A stretch of 64,000 nt of DNA from Spirochaetota bacterium (GCA_016214035.1 JACRPF010000015.1:248001-312000); one strand, 5' to 3'; counted from the first letter of the stretch, positions 1-9,481 are shown. Notes: generated by a model not told the origin, from the sequence alone. Numbers and translations are program-made.

Positions 1-2589
1 ATATTTCTCGGGGGGCTTGTGCCGCGCGCGCTCCGCGTATGGCTCGATCCGGCGAAGATGGCGGCGAAGGATATAACCGCGCTCGATATCGGTTCGGCGA
101 TTGTGCGTCAGCATGATGAGGTGCCGGGCGGCCCGATGGAAACCCCGCGCAGTCAGCATAATGTGCGCACGCTGGGAGAGATCGGTGATCCAGCGATGTT
201 CGGCGATCTGCTGATCATGCAGCGCGGAGCACAGCGCATCTCGGTGCCGATAGCGCTGTCTTCCGTCGCCCGCATCGAGGACGGCCTGTCCGATCTGCAG
301 CGCATATCGCGCGCCGACGGTCATCGCGCCGTCGGTTTCGGCATACGCAAACAGCGCGGTGCGAACACCGTTGCGGTCGCCGACGGCATCAAAGCCCGTG
401 TGGCGCAGCTGCGCAAAGGACTTCCCGCCGGCATGATGCTCGACGTCGTGTTCGATTCGTCGGCATACGTGAAACAGGCTACCGCGGAACTGCGCAACAA
501 TCTCGTCATATCGGCGCTGCTTACGGGCATCGTCTGCTGGCTTTTCCTGGGGACGTTCACCTCAACGCTCAACGTGCTGCTCGCCATGCCTACCTCGGTG
601 CTCGGTACGTTCATCGTGCTCTATTTTTCGGGGATGACGCTGAACACGTTCACACTGCTCGGTCTCACGCTCGCCATCGGCATCATCGTAGACGATGCGA
701 TCATGATGCTCGAGAACATCGTTCGTCATCGTGAGCGGGGGGCGAACAGGCTTACCGCGGCCGTCGTGGGGGCGCGTGAGATCACGTTCGCGGCCGTCGC
801 TGCAACGCTCGCCATTCTGGCGATATTCATCCCCGTTGTTTTCATGCAGGGGATAATCGGTAAGTTTTTCCTTCATTACGGGATCACGGTTTCGGTCGCC
901 GTTGGTTTTTCGCTGCTCGAAGCGCTCACCCTCACGCCGATGCGCACGTCGCAATTCCTCAGGACGTCGGGTAACAATATCATCGTTCGCGCAAGTGACG
1001 CCGCATTCCATGTGCTCGCCCGGGCATACACCGGGGCTCTTGAGTTCTGCCTCAGGCATCGCCGGGTCGTCATCGGGATTGCATTTGCGGTGTTCGCCAT
1101 ATCGCTCTTCACGGTGCCGGCGCTGCGCAAGGAATACGTGCCCGCACAGGACCAGTCAAGATTTACGGTCCGGTTCTACACGCCGCCGGATTCCTCGCTG
1201 GCGTTCACCGATGAAAAGATCAGGGCCGCGGAAGCGTTCATGACGAATCAGCGGGCGGTGGCGCATATTTTCATCGCTATCGGCGGCTTTCAGGGAGGGC
1301 AGGTGAATCAGGCGACCATGTTCGTTACGATGAAGGACCGCGGCAACCGTCCGCGGGGGAAAGACGGCCGTGAAGTGACGCAGGAACAGTTTATGATGAC
1401 CTGCCGCACGGCGCTGAACCGAATTCCGCAGCTTCGCGCGATCGTGCAGGACCCGTCGACGCAGGGTTTTTCCGCCACCCGGGGATTTCACGTGGAATAT
1501 TCTGTGCGCGGTCCCCATTGGCATACCCTGGTGTCCAATTCACTTTTGTTGAAATCAATCATGCAGGAGTCGGGACTCGTGCTTGATGTCGATTCGGATT
1601 ATCAGGCCGGAGCGCCCGAGATCAATGTCATCCCGGACCGGATCAAGGCGCAATCATACGGTTTATCCATCGACGATATCGGCAATACGGTGCAGGCTGT
1701 CATCGGCGGGTATCGTGTCGCGCAATTCACGGAGAACGGGCACCGGTATGATATCATCATTCGGGCCGAAAGCCGGTATCGTACGGTGGCCGCGGATATC
1801 GCGCGGTCATATGTGCGAAACAACAGCGGTGAAACGATACCGCTCATCGATGTGGTGAGTATAACACAGCGGCCGGCGCTTCTGCAGATCACGCGCGATA
1901 ATCGCGAACGCGCCATCGGTCTTTTCGCGAATATCGCGCCGGGAGAGTCACAGTCGGATGTGCTGGATCGCCTTGATGCTCTCTTTGCCGCACGACTTCC
2001 GCCCGGATATCGCGCCGTACGCAGCGGATCGTCCCAGGGTTTCGGCGAGGCGATGTCCGGACTGGTCGCCGCGCTGCTCCTCGGTATTCTCATCTCCTAT
2101 ATGGTGCTCGGTTCGCAGTTCGTGAGCTTCATCCACCCGCTCACGGTACTGCTCGCGCTGCCGTTCTCAGCGATGGGTGCTTTCACGGCGCTGTTCATCA
2201 CGAATAACAGTCTTAATATCTATTCTATGATAGGCCTTATATTGCTCATGGGGATCGTGAAGAAAAATTCAATACTGCTCGTCGATTTCACCAATAAGCG
2301 GCGTCAGGCCGGTGCGGCGCCGCGTGAAGCGCTCCTGGAAGCCTGTCCCGTCAGGCTTCGTCCGATCCTGATGACATCGGTGGCCACGATAGCTGCGGCA
2401 TTGCCGCCGGCGCTCGGTATCGGAGCCGGCTCGGAGCTGCGCATTCCCATGGCGGTTACGGTGATCGGCGGTGTTTTTCTTTCAACACTGTTGACGCTCT
2501 TCGTCGTTCCCTGCGCATACAGTCTCGCAACGTGGTTCGAACGATATCATTTTCTCGATCCGGGGCGGAATATTAAATTACCCGAATGA
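1..2589 (+). CDS. RND-family efflux permease, 5'-truncated by window edge
   Basis: This is an inner-membrane proton-driven exporter of the AcrB/HAE1 type; the visible part is about 862 residues against about 1030 for the family. The frame is open from base 1. The GTG at 19 is probably internal, because the following residues (PRALRVWLDPAKMAA) match the end of the first porter domain, so roughly 170 residues lie outside the window. The transmembrane acidic pair is present (GIIVDDAIMM, Asp codons at 691-696). The distal transmembrane lysine of the proton relay is also present (GIVKKNSILLVDF). The usual post-TM6 'LTLTPALCA' region is diverged here. No membrane-fusion or TolC partner is visible; they would lie upstream. 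The family exports drugs, bile salts or lipids; the substrate cannot be predicted. Confidence 0.93.
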   Translation: MFLGGLVPRALRVWLDPAKMAAKDITALDIGSAIVRQHDEVPGGPMETPRSQHNVRTLGEIGDPAMFGDLLIMQRGAQRISVPIALSSVARIEDGLSDLQRISRADGHRAVGFGIRKQRGANTVAVADGIKARVAQLRKGLPAGMMLDVVFDSSAYVKQATAELRNNLVISALLTGIVCWLFLGTFTSTLNVLLAMPTSVLGTFIVLYFSGMTLNTFTLLGLTLAIGIIVDDAIMMLENIVRHRERGANRLTAAVVGAREITFAAVAATLAILAIFIPVVFMQGIIGKFFLHYGITVSVAVGFSLLEALTLTPMRTSQFLRTSGNNIIVRASDAAFHVLARAYTGALEFCLRHRRVVIGIAFAVFAISLFTVPALRKEYVPAQDQSRFTVRFYTPPDSSLAFTDEKIRAAEAFMTNQRAVAHIFIAIGGFQGGQVNQATMFVTMKDRGNRPRGKDGREVTQEQFMMTCRTALNRIPQLRAIVQDPSTQGFSATRGFHVEYSVRGPHWHTLVSNSLLLKSIMQESGLVLDVDSDYQAGAPEINVIPDRIKAQSYGLSIDDIGNTVQAVIGGYRVAQFTENGHRYDIIIRAESRYRTVAADIARSYVRNNSGETIPLIDVVSITQRPALLQITRDNRERAIGLFANIAPGESQSDVLDRLDALFAARLPPGYRAVRSGSSQGFGEAMSGLVAALLLGILISYMVLGSQFVSFIHPLTVLLALPFSAMGAFTALFITNNSLNIYSMIGLILLMGIVKKNSILLVDFTNKRRQAGAAPREALLEACPVRLRPILMTSVATIAAALPPALGIGAGSELRIPMAVTVIGGVFLSTLLTLFVVPCAYSLATWFERYHFLDPGRNIKLPE

Positions 2590-2617
2590 AATATCGTACA
2601 CCTGAATCCAGGATACA

Positions 2618-3241
2618 TCAGGTCGGCAACTCAAGCTGGAATGAACCCGTTTTAAGCGCGCCCGCCGGTTCGTAGGTCGCGATAATGACGCCGGTCGTGG
2701 AGGATTTGGAATCGATGAGTTTCAATCCCTCGGCCTGTGTTCCGTCCATAAAGAGCCGTTTGCCGATACCCGTTGTTACGGGGAATGTCCAGATGTGCAT
2801 ACGGTCGATCAGATGATGTTCGAGCAGAGTCTGGATGAGATTTCCGCTGCCGTGCACCCAAAGGTCCGGTCCCGGCCCTCGTTTGAGCATGGTGATCCGC
2901 TCCACGACATCGCCGGAGATCTGTACTGAGTTCTGCCACGAGAGCGTCATGGGCGCATGCGCCACAACATATTTTTTCGTGCCGTTGAACCGCTCGGCCA
3001 CAACGGGGTCGTCTTTTGTCTTCGGCCAATGGGCGGCAAAGATCTCGTACGTGCGTCTGCCGAGAAGCAGTTCGAAGGGGATATCCATGAATCCATTCAT
3101 GACGATACCCATCAGCTCATCCCAGTAATTGACCGACCAGCCGCCATGCAGAAATCCGCCGGTCATATCTTCCGTAGGCCCCCCGGGAGCCTGCACGACG
3201 CCGTCCAAGGTGACAAAAGTGGTGGTGATTATTTTCCGCAT
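2618..3241 (-). CDS. RibD C-terminal/dihydrofolate reductase-like protein
   Basis: A 207-residue cytoplasmic protein of the RibD_C (YyaP/YwjB-like) fold. It opens with MRKIITTTFVTLDGVVQAPG, the typical N-terminal strand of this family, and has the later GSGNLIQTLLEHHLIDRMHI segment that corresponds to the NADPH-binding part. Members are annotated as dihydrofolate-reductase-like because of the fold, but most have no proven folate activity. A GGAGAG ribosome site lies just upstream of the ATG at 3241. It is a separate unit from the cytochrome/hydrolase pair upstream, with an inverted repeat in its leader. The specific substrate is unknown. Confidence 0.85.
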   Translation of the reverse strand: MRKIITTTFVTLDGVVQAPGGPTEDMTGGFLHGGWSVNYWDELMGIVMNGFMDIPFELLLGRRTYEIFAAHWPKTKDDPVVAERFNGTKKYVVAHAPMTLSWQNSVQISGDVVERITMLKRGPGPDLWVHGSGNLIQTLLEHHLIDRMHIWTFPVTTGIGKRLFMDGTQAEGLKLIDSKSSTTGVIIATYEPAGALKTGSFQLELPT

Positions 3242-3253
3242 CGATACGCTCTC

Positions 3254-3280
3254 CGCGGTGGTGTCACCGCGCGATTTTTA
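3254..3280 (+). terminator. Hairpin followed by a T-rich tract
   Basis: Seven-base-pair arms CGCGGTG (3254-3260) and CACCGCG (3265-3271) around a four-base loop are followed by a T-rich run on the plus strand. It resembles an intrinsic terminator in plus orientation, but both adjacent genes are on the minus strand. It could instead separate the dienelactone hydrolase transcript from the RibD-like gene, or act in the leader of the latter. Confidence 0.35.
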
Positions 3281-4084
3281 TTTTTTGAGTACATCGTTTA
3301 GAAAGTCCATGAAGGCGCGCCAGGAGCGTTTATCCGCGCGTTCATCATACGCGGCGCCCTTTGACGGATCATTGCCCGCCGACACATCGGTGAACGAATG
3401 CACGGCGCCGCCATACGCTATGAACTGCCAATCAACGGATGTATGCCGCAGTTCGTCGAGGAACTCGTTGAGGTCTTTCTGCGAGATGTTGGGGTCGTTG
3501 CCGCCGTGGAGCACCAGCACACGTCCCGTAATCGCCGCGGCATCAGCGGGATTTTTCGAATCGAGTCCGCCGTGAAAGCTCACGACACCGGCGCAATCGT
3601 AACCACTTCGCGCGAGTTCAAGAACCGCAGTGCCCCCGAAACAATACCCGATGGCAACCATTTGATTCCGGTCGACGCCGGGAGTCGATCGAAGCGCATC
3701 CATGCCGGCCGCAACGCGTTTTCTTAGGAGCGCGCGATCGGCCTTGTACTTACCCGCCAGCGCTCCGGCCGCCGCCGAATCCGCGGGGCGCACGCCTTTG
3801 CCGTAAACGTCAACGGCAAAAGCTATGTATCCGAGCGTCGCGAGTCGCCGTGCGACCGAGCGCTCATGGTCGCCGACTCCTTTCCATTGATGGACAATGG
3901 CGATCGCGGGCGATACTTTTTTTACGGATGCCGGCCGGGTGAGATAACCTTCACACACCACACCGTTCACCGTATATTCCAGGGTTCTGGCATCGATGGA
4001 CTCTGCCGCGAACAATGCAGACGCGAACAGCGTTCCGGCAACCGCAAAAACCAGGACAATTCCGCGGGAATTTTTTCGAAACAT
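3278..4084 (-). CDS. Exported dienelactone hydrolase family protein
   Basis: An alpha/beta hydrolase of 268 residues. The start at 4084 was chosen because a GGAG site precedes it and because the first 27 residues then form a clean signal peptide (basic N-end, hydrophobic core, ASALFAAES). The dienelactone hydrolase signature GYCFGG carries the cysteine nucleophile; a later Asp (HGGNDPN) and His (GGAVHSFT) complete the triad. The family hydrolyses lactones or esters, and the signal peptide places it in the periplasm or outside. It lies 31 bp downstream of a cytochrome c gene on the same strand, so the two probably share a transcript. A longer in-frame start at 4198 would overlap the cytochrome gene and hide the signal peptide. 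Confidence 0.88.
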   Translation of the reverse strand: MFRKNSRGIVLVFAVAGTLFASALFAAESIDARTLEYTVNGVVCEGYLTRPASVKKVSPAIAIVHQWKGVGDHERSVARRLATLGYIAFAVDVYGKGVRPADSAAAGALAGKYKADRALLRKRVAAGMDALRSTPGVDRNQMVAIGYCFGGTAVLELARSGYDCAGVVSFHGGLDSKNPADAAAITGRVLVLHGGNDPNISQKDLNEFLDELRHTSVDWQFIAYGGAVHSFTDVSAGNDPSKGAAYDERADKRSWRAFMDFLNDVLKK

Positions 4085-4115
4085 GGTATACTCCGTATTG
4101 TGTATTCGTACGACA

Positions 4116-4670
4116 TCACATCGCTTGCCTTCCAATAACATATTTTCCTGCGGGTGCATCCTTGCCGAAAGTATTTTTCCAGTACGTGCGAACTTCATCG
4201 GGCAGTTTTTCCATTCCGAGAAGAAACGCGGTGATCTTCCATCGTTCCGTATCGGTTAGCAGTGTATTCCACGCCGGCATTCCGGTAAGCCGCAAACCTC
4301 GTTGTATCATGTAGAACACCATCCAATCCGGTTCATCCAGCGGCTCGGTTATGAGGTTGGGTGCGGGAGGATATAACGCCAGTCCAAGTTCGCATTCTTT
4401 CATGTCAAAACCGCCATGGCACGCCGAGCAATTCATCGCGTAAAGCTTCATCCCCTCGATCATGTTCGCGGGGGATGACGTCAGCGGACTTTTTATTTTC
4501 GGTGCATGTCTGTGTATCGAGGCGTCCATCGTGAATGAGGCCATCCATGATTCCATGGCGGATGGTCTCGTGTCGGCATTGGTCGGGATCAGTCCCATCG
4601 CCGCGACGCCGGCGCCGACGAGCATCAAAACGACCAGGGCGGTGAGCGCTCCCGTAAAAAACAGACGCAT
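4116..4670 (-). CDS. Membrane-anchored or exported class I cytochrome c
   Basis: A 184-residue protein with an N-terminal hydrophobic segment (FFTGALTALVVLMLVGAGVAAMG) and a single haem-binding CSACH motif near residue 81. A later TGMPAW sequence offers the likely axial methionine. It is therefore a mono-haem c-type cytochrome carrying electrons in the periplasm. An uncleaved hydrophobic segment would tether it to the membrane. It is followed by the exported dienelactone hydrolase gene. No oxidase, cbb3 subunit or cytochrome c maturation gene is visible, so the electron donor and acceptor are unknown. Confidence 0.88.
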   Translation of the reverse strand: MRLFFTGALTALVVLMLVGAGVAAMGLIPTNADTRPSAMESWMASFTMDASIHRHAPKIKSPLTSSPANMIEGMKLYAMNCSACHGGFDMKECELGLALYPPAPNLITEPLDEPDWMVFYMIQRGLRLTGMPAWNTLLTDTERWKITAFLLGMEKLPDEVRTYWKNTFGKDAPAGKYVIGRQAM

Positions 4671-4733
4671 GTGCTCCTCCTTTCGGTTCAGATGTCCGGA
4701 TATTGGATCGCATATGATTGCGGTTCCCGGCGC

Positions 4734-6257
4734 CTATGTATATACGGTTTCACTCGTGGCGATCCGCCGGTCGTCATTTGACATCCCTGCCAAACGTTCG
4801 ACCTGCTTCAGGTCCAAGCCGAGCGCGGCCGCAACTCGTTCTCCATACCCCCTGTCCGCCTTGAAGAACAGTGCTGTCTGCCGCAGCTGGATGCGCTTGT
4901 GCGCCCCGCCGAGGTGGCTTGCGATATTTCCCACCAGGTTAGCTCTGTCCTTCTCGTTCATGACCTTACGGTATAAATTTCCCGCCTGAATAAAATCATC
5001 GTTCGGGAATTGAAACGGGAAACGGCCCGCATCACCAGTCACATCGAATGACGGTTCTATGGCGGATGCATCGGGCGCGGGGCCGCCGAAGCTGTTCGGC
5101 CAGTAATTCGGCCCCGATCCGCCGTTCGCATCGGTGCGCATGAATCCGTCGCGTTGATAACTGTGCTCGGGTGCGTGTTTCGGGGTATTGACGGGAATAA
5201 GATGATAATTCGGCCCCAGACGGTGTATGTGCGTGTCGTGATAGGAAAATAAACGCGCCTGGAGCATTTTATCGGGTGACGCTGCGATACCGGGGACCAG
5301 ATTTCCCGGACAGAACGCGGCCTGTTCCACCTCGGCGAAATAATTTTCCGGATTGCGGTTCAAAACGAGCCTGCCGACCGTGACCGGAGGAACCTCGCTG
5401 TGCGGCCATATCTTGGTGATATCGAATATATCCCATTTGAAACCCTTCGCCTGCTCCGGCGTCAGTATCTGCATCTCGAGCGTCCAGGACGGGAATTCGC
5501 CTTTCGCGATGGATTGAAACAGATCACGGGTGGCGTGATCCGGGTCTTTACTGCGCATCGCTTCCGCTTCCTCACGCGTGATGTTTTTTATTTTCTGATC
5601 GGTCTTGAAATGGTACTGCACCCAGCAGTGCTTGCCGGCCTCGTTGTACCATTTGAAGGTATGGCTGCCGTAGCCGTTCATATGCCGGTAACTCGCCGGA
5701 GTGCCGCGGTCGGAGAACAGTATCGTGACCTGATGTATGGATTCGGGGGTGAGCGATAGAAAGTCCCAGAACATATCCGGGTCTTTGCAGTTCGTCGCGG
5801 GATTCCGTTTCTGTGTATGTATGAAGTCCGGGAATTTCAGCGGGTCGCGTATGAAGAAGACGGGAGTATTATTGCCGACCAGATCGTAATTCCCGTCTTC
5901 GGTATAAAACTTTACGGCAAAACCCCGCGGGTCCCGTTCCGCATCCGCCGAACCTTTTTCTCCGCCGACGGTCGAGAACCGGACGAAAACATCCGTTTTT
6001 TTTCCAACCGTTGACAGGAACTTCGCTTTGGTGAAGCGGGTGACATCCGCCGTCACCTCGAAATATCCCCCCGCACCCGCACCCTTGGCATGCACTACCC
6101 GTTCCGGGATGCGCTCACGGTCGAAGTGGCCGAGTTTTTCCAGCAGGTGAACGTCCTGTATGAGCACGGGGCCCCGTTCCCCGGCGGTCATACTGTTCTG
6201 ATCGTCACCGACGGGAATGCCGAATGCCGTTGAAAAAGGATCTGCTTTATCCGCCAT
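4734..6257 (-). CDS. katA: Monofunctional haem catalase
   Basis: A 507-residue typical (small-subunit) catalase, which dismutates hydrogen peroxide to water and oxygen in the cytoplasm. The catalytic His lies in RVVHAKGAGAGGYFEV, the catalytic Asn in LVGNNTPVFF and the proximal haem-ligand Tyr in RLFSYHDTHIHRLGPN. Length and motifs fit the widespread KatA clade. The start at 6257 is preceded by AGGAG. The gene is divergent from a YceI-family gene across 330 bp that contains similar GATA/TATC dyads on both sides, suggesting shared stress control. No KatG-type peroxidase features are present. Confidence 0.96.
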   Translation of the reverse strand: MADKADPFSTAFGIPVGDDQNSMTAGERGPVLIQDVHLLEKLGHFDRERIPERVVHAKGAGAGGYFEVTADVTRFTKAKFLSTVGKKTDVFVRFSTVGGEKGSADAERDPRGFAVKFYTEDGNYDLVGNNTPVFFIRDPLKFPDFIHTQKRNPATNCKDPDMFWDFLSLTPESIHQVTILFSDRGTPASYRHMNGYGSHTFKWYNEAGKHCWVQYHFKTDQKIKNITREEAEAMRSKDPDHATRDLFQSIAKGEFPSWTLEMQILTPEQAKGFKWDIFDITKIWPHSEVPPVTVGRLVLNRNPENYFAEVEQAAFCPGNLVPGIAASPDKMLQARLFSYHDTHIHRLGPNYHLIPVNTPKHAPEHSYQRDGFMRTDANGGSGPNYWPNSFGGPAPDASAIEPSFDVTGDAGRFPFQFPNDDFIQAGNLYRKVMNEKDRANLVGNIASHLGGAHKRIQLRQTALFFKADRGYGERVAAALGLDLKQVERLAGMSNDDRRIATSETVYT

Positions 6258-6587
6258 GTTCGTTCTCCTGTTTTGCCGAACGTTATCGATACCGCTTTGA
6301 TACAGTTCTTATTCAGCAGTATCTTTTACAAATGGAATCCTTACATGTATACTTCAATAAGCAACAAGCGTACCAAATAATATCAGCCGAACGCATTTGT
6401 CGGAATAGCACATTTATTATAACGGAAATCAGGAAGGTCCGTTCCGGTCGACGAAGCGTGAGATATTCTGCCTATGCAAACCCCTGTTTGATTAATGAAC
6501 AGGCTACTATGATATTTTTCAATCTTTGCTTTCCCGATGGAATGGAAATTGATATATTATTAGAATATTGTATCAAAGGAGTCTCGT
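6258..6587. promoter_or_regulatory. Divergent control region between katA and the YceI gene
   Basis: This AT-rich 330-bp gap contains no gene that I can support. Two dyads flank it. At 6297-6325, TTGATA and TATCTT are separated by 17 bases, 40 bp upstream of katA. At 6549-6576, TTGATA and TATCAA are separated by 16 bases whose middle is also symmetrical (TATT/AATA). The second dyad runs into the AAAGGAG ribosome site of the YceI gene (6575-6581). Either could be an operator for a peroxide or metal regulator; neither is a convincing match to the PerR or Fur consensus. Confidence 0.5.
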
Positions 6588-7148
6588 ATGAAAACCATCG
6601 CAACGATCATCATGGCTGTACTTGTGTCCGTAACGCTGTCCGCAAAAACGTATATCGCAGATCCCATGCACACGAGCATCGGGTTTGCCGTGAAGCATCT
6701 GGGCCTCAGTACAGTTCGCGGTATATTTAAAACGTTCACGACGACATTCACCACCGACGAAGACAAAGGGATCATCACCGCGCTGTCGGCCGATATCGAT
6801 ACGGCGAGCATCGATACCCGTGTTGATATGCGCGACAACGATCTGCGCAGCGCAAATTTTTTCGACGTGAAGCAGTTTCCCCGCGCAACGTATGTCATGA
6901 AGTCGTATAAGGGCACGAAAGCCGGCGGGAAGGTCATCGGCGAACTGACGCTGCACGGCGTGACGAAGCCCGTCACACTCAATCTTGTCATCAACGGCAC
7001 CATGGCGGATAAGAACGGCAAGGTCCGCATCGCCGGAATAGCAACGGCGGAGATCAATCGGTCCGATTTCGGCATCGGGAAAAAGGGCGATATGCCGGTC
7101 AGTGAAAAGGTTACGCTCACGATCGATATCGAAGCGATATCGCAGTGA
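6588..7148 (+). CDS. Exported YceI-family lipid-binding protein
   Basis: A 186-residue protein with a short signal peptide (MKTIATIIMAVLVSVTLSAK). The mature part begins with the YceI hallmark (TYIADPMHTSIGFAVKHLGL) and contains the family's conserved FDVKQFPRATY and GELTLHGVTKPV segments. YceI proteins form a lipocalin-like barrel that binds isoprenoids such as polyprenyl chains in the periplasm; several are induced by stress or base. An AAAGGAG site lies 6 nt before the start. The gene is divergent from catalase, which fits a stress role. Confidence 0.93.
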   Translation: MKTIATIIMAVLVSVTLSAKTYIADPMHTSIGFAVKHLGLSTVRGIFKTFTTTFTTDEDKGIITALSADIDTASIDTRVDMRDNDLRSANFFDVKQFPRATYVMKSYKGTKAGGKVIGELTLHGVTKPVTLNLVINGTMADKNGKVRIAGIATAEINRSDFGIGKKGDMPVSEKVTLTIDIEAISQ

Positions 7149-7228
7149 CTCGTTTATTATCAAGAGCTCTCGTCGCATACGAAACGCATGATGTCGCCTG
7201 AAGGCATGAGGAAAAGGAACGGCGATCC

Positions 7229-7855
7229 ATGACCATCGACCGCCGCACCGACGCGTTCATCGTTATCGATATCCAGAGGGATTTCTGCCGGGGCGGCGCG
7301 CTCGCCGTGCCCGGCGGTGATGACGTCGTGCCGCTCATCAATCGGCTGTTTCCACGCTTTACGTTGTCTATTTTTACGCAGGACTGGCACACCGCCGGTC
7401 ATGTGTCGTTCGCTTCGGCACATCCGGGGAAAAACAACTACGAAACGATAGCCCTTACCTACGGGGAACAGACGCTGTGGCCCGACCACTGCGTACAGGG
7501 TACCGACGGAGCCGACTTTCATCCGTTGCTCGATCAGATGAATGCCGCGGCGATCATACGCAAAGGATATCATGCAGCTGTCGATTCATATTCCGCCTTT
7601 TTTGAGAACGACCGCAGTACACCGACCGGGCTGGCCGGATTTCTATCCACGCTCGGCGTACAACGCGTGTTCATCGCCGGACTTGCAACCGATTTCTGTG
7701 TGTTGTATTCCGCGCTCGATGCCCGCGCACTCGGTCTTGACGTTGTCGTCATCGACGATGCCTCGCGGGGTATCGATATCAACGGTTCGCTTGCCGCCGC
7801 GCACGAGGCAATGATACGCGCCGGGATCATTCTTGTGACGGCGGACACACTGTAG
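7229..7855 (+). CDS. pncA: Nicotinamidase
   Basis: A 208-residue cysteine hydrolase of the isochorismatase-like superfamily that converts nicotinamide to nicotinate for NAD salvage. The catalytic triad is visible: Asp14 in IVIDIQRDFC, the Lys in IIRKGYH and Cys157 in GLATDFCVLY. The metal site is in TQDWHTAGHVSF. These motifs are specific enough to prefer nicotinamidase over other members of the superfamily. It lies 80 bp after the YceI gene. An AAGGA site sits 10 nt before the ATG. No other NAD genes are adjacent. Confidence 0.93.
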   Translation: MTIDRRTDAFIVIDIQRDFCRGGALAVPGGDDVVPLINRLFPRFTLSIFTQDWHTAGHVSFASAHPGKNNYETIALTYGEQTLWPDHCVQGTDGADFHPLLDQMNAAAIIRKGYHAAVDSYSAFFENDRSTPTGLAGFLSTLGVQRVFIAGLATDFCVLYSALDARALGLDVVVIDDASRGIDINGSLAAAHEAMIRAGIILVTADTL

Positions 7856-7896
7856 CGGCGCCAATGGTTCGCTACGTCGTGAAATAAGGGAACTGT

Positions 7897-9315
7897 ATGC
7901 GCATTCTTCTACTCGCGATGCCGGACACGGTAAGCGCGCTCGACGCGGTCACCACGATGCCGAATCTCGGGCTTGCGTCCATCGCCGGCAGTGTTGCCGG
8001 TCATGATGTTTCAATCGCCGATCTTGCGTTCTTCCGGCGGAATCTTACCGCGAAGATCACGTCGATCATCCGTCGTGTACGGCCCGACGTCATCGGTCTG
8101 AGTGCAATGAGTTTTCAATATGCGAGCGCCTGCCGCGTTGCGCGCATCGTCCGGACAGCGGCTCCCGGAACACCAGTCGTTCTCGGCGGATATCATGCGA
8201 CGCTCATGTATGAAGAGATCGCATCGGGTAATGACCGCGATATATTCGATTTTCTGATACGCGGCGAAGGCGAGACATCCTTTGCCGCGCTGATCCGCGC
8301 CATCGGGTCCGGACAGCGATATACGAATATTCCCGGTCTTTCCTACCGGAGCAACGGGGTCTTTCATCATAACCGGCCTTCGATGCTGATGGATCTGGTG
8401 AAGCTTCCGCTGCCTGACCGTGGCGCGCGGATTCTCGACCGGTCACGTTTTCTCGGGATGCGTTTCGATTGCGTGGAGACCTCACGGGGCTGCACGATGG
8501 GCTGCCGCTTCTGCAGCATCACCGAGATGTACGGCAGGCGCATACGGTATTTTCCGATACCGCGCATCATCGAGGAGCTTACGCAGCTTAAGCGCAGGGG
8601 TGTCGGCGGCGTTTTTTTCGTCGACGACAATATCACGCTCGATGTACGGCGTCTCGGTACGCTCTGCGAAGCCATCATAGACGCAAGGCTCGATACGCTC
8701 ATGTATGTGACGCAGGCGAGTGTGCGTGGTATATGCGCCGATTCGTCCCTGCCGCAGCTTCTCGCCCGGGCGGGATTCCGCTGGGTGTTCCTCGGGATCG
8801 AGAACCAGAGCGCACGCAATTTGAGTTCGCTGGGAAAGGCGCATGAGCCGGGGGATGCGGTCCGGGCCGTGTCGGTGCTTCGTAGGAACGGTATCGGGGT
8901 ATTCGGCGGTTTCATCGTCGGCAATCCTGACGATACGCGGGATGATATCGCCGCTGCGTTCAGGGACGCGCTCGAGTCCGGTGTGGATCATCCCATCATG
9001 CAGTGTCTTACGCCGTATCCGAAGACGGGGACACGCGACGACCTGACCCGGGCGGGTCTTATAACGAACGGTGACGATTTCAGCAGATACAACGGATTTA
9101 TCGCCAACGTCCGCACGAAGTCATTATCCAACAGCGAGCTGGCGAAAGCGATACTCGTTGAGGGCGTGAAGCTTTACTTTAATCCGAAGCTCATCATCAG
9201 AAGCCGCTTCTGGCGTTTCCATCCGTCGCTCTGGCTGCCGCTGCTCGCCAATAATATCCGGTTCATTATCGGCGCACTCGGGGGGAAGTTATTCGCTTCG
9301 CGTCATTCATGGTAA
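7897..9315 (+). CDS. B12-binding radical SAM protein
   Basis: A 472-residue cytoplasmic enzyme. The first ~150 residues form a cobalamin-binding-like Rossmann domain (MRILLLAMPDTVSALDAV..., IGLSAMSFQYASA, VVLGGYHATLM). The classical DxHxxG cobalamin motif is not obvious. The radical SAM core follows, with the cluster cysteines Cys199, Cys203 and Cys206 (CTMGCRFC). The C-terminal part (FGGFIVGNPDDTRDDI, HPIMQCLTPYPKTGT) resembles uncharacterised BchE/HpnJ-like enzymes. Such proteins perform methylations, cyclisations or rearrangements, and the substrate cannot be inferred here. AAGGG precedes the start, which lies 41 bp after pncA. Confidence 0.9.
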   Translation: MRILLLAMPDTVSALDAVTTMPNLGLASIAGSVAGHDVSIADLAFFRRNLTAKITSIIRRVRPDVIGLSAMSFQYASACRVARIVRTAAPGTPVVLGGYHATLMYEEIASGNDRDIFDFLIRGEGETSFAALIRAIGSGQRYTNIPGLSYRSNGVFHHNRPSMLMDLVKLPLPDRGARILDRSRFLGMRFDCVETSRGCTMGCRFCSITEMYGRRIRYFPIPRIIEELTQLKRRGVGGVFFVDDNITLDVRRLGTLCEAIIDARLDTLMYVTQASVRGICADSSLPQLLARAGFRWVFLGIENQSARNLSSLGKAHEPGDAVRAVSVLRRNGIGVFGGFIVGNPDDTRDDIAAAFRDALESGVDHPIMQCLTPYPKTGTRDDLTRAGLITNGDDFSRYNGFIANVRTKSLSNSELAKAILVEGVKLYFNPKLIIRSRFWRFHPSLWLPLLANNIRFIIGALGGKLFASRHSW

Positions 9316-9423
9316 CCGCCGCATGAAGCGAAATCCGGACCATCGTCTTTTTTCATATCGCTCACCGGATTCTGCATCGGCCGGGGAAATGTCGCAAAAG
9401 TATAGCCGCGGCGTAAAAGTGCA

Positions 9424-9452
9424 TTGTCGATAGTCCGTTTCATGTCTATCTT
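9424..9452 (+). promoter_or_regulatory. Putative promoter of the GH32 gene
   Basis: TTGTCG (9424-9429) and TATCTT (9447-9452) are separated by 17 bp, about 30 bp upstream of the GH32-like start. The remaining gap after the radical SAM gene shows nothing else. Confidence 0.45.
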
Positions 9453-9481
9453 GTATCCAATCACCGTGACAGGATACCGAC

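Noticed and set aside
3129-3727. Plus-strand open frames opposite the RibD-like and dienelactone hydrolase genes
   Set aside because: Both minus-strand genes have family motifs and ribosome sites. The plus frames do not.
6549-6576. Classical PerR or Fur box at the YceI gene
   Set aside because: The dyad has GATA/TATC ends and the wrong spacing for either consensus, so it was kept only as an unassigned operator candidate.
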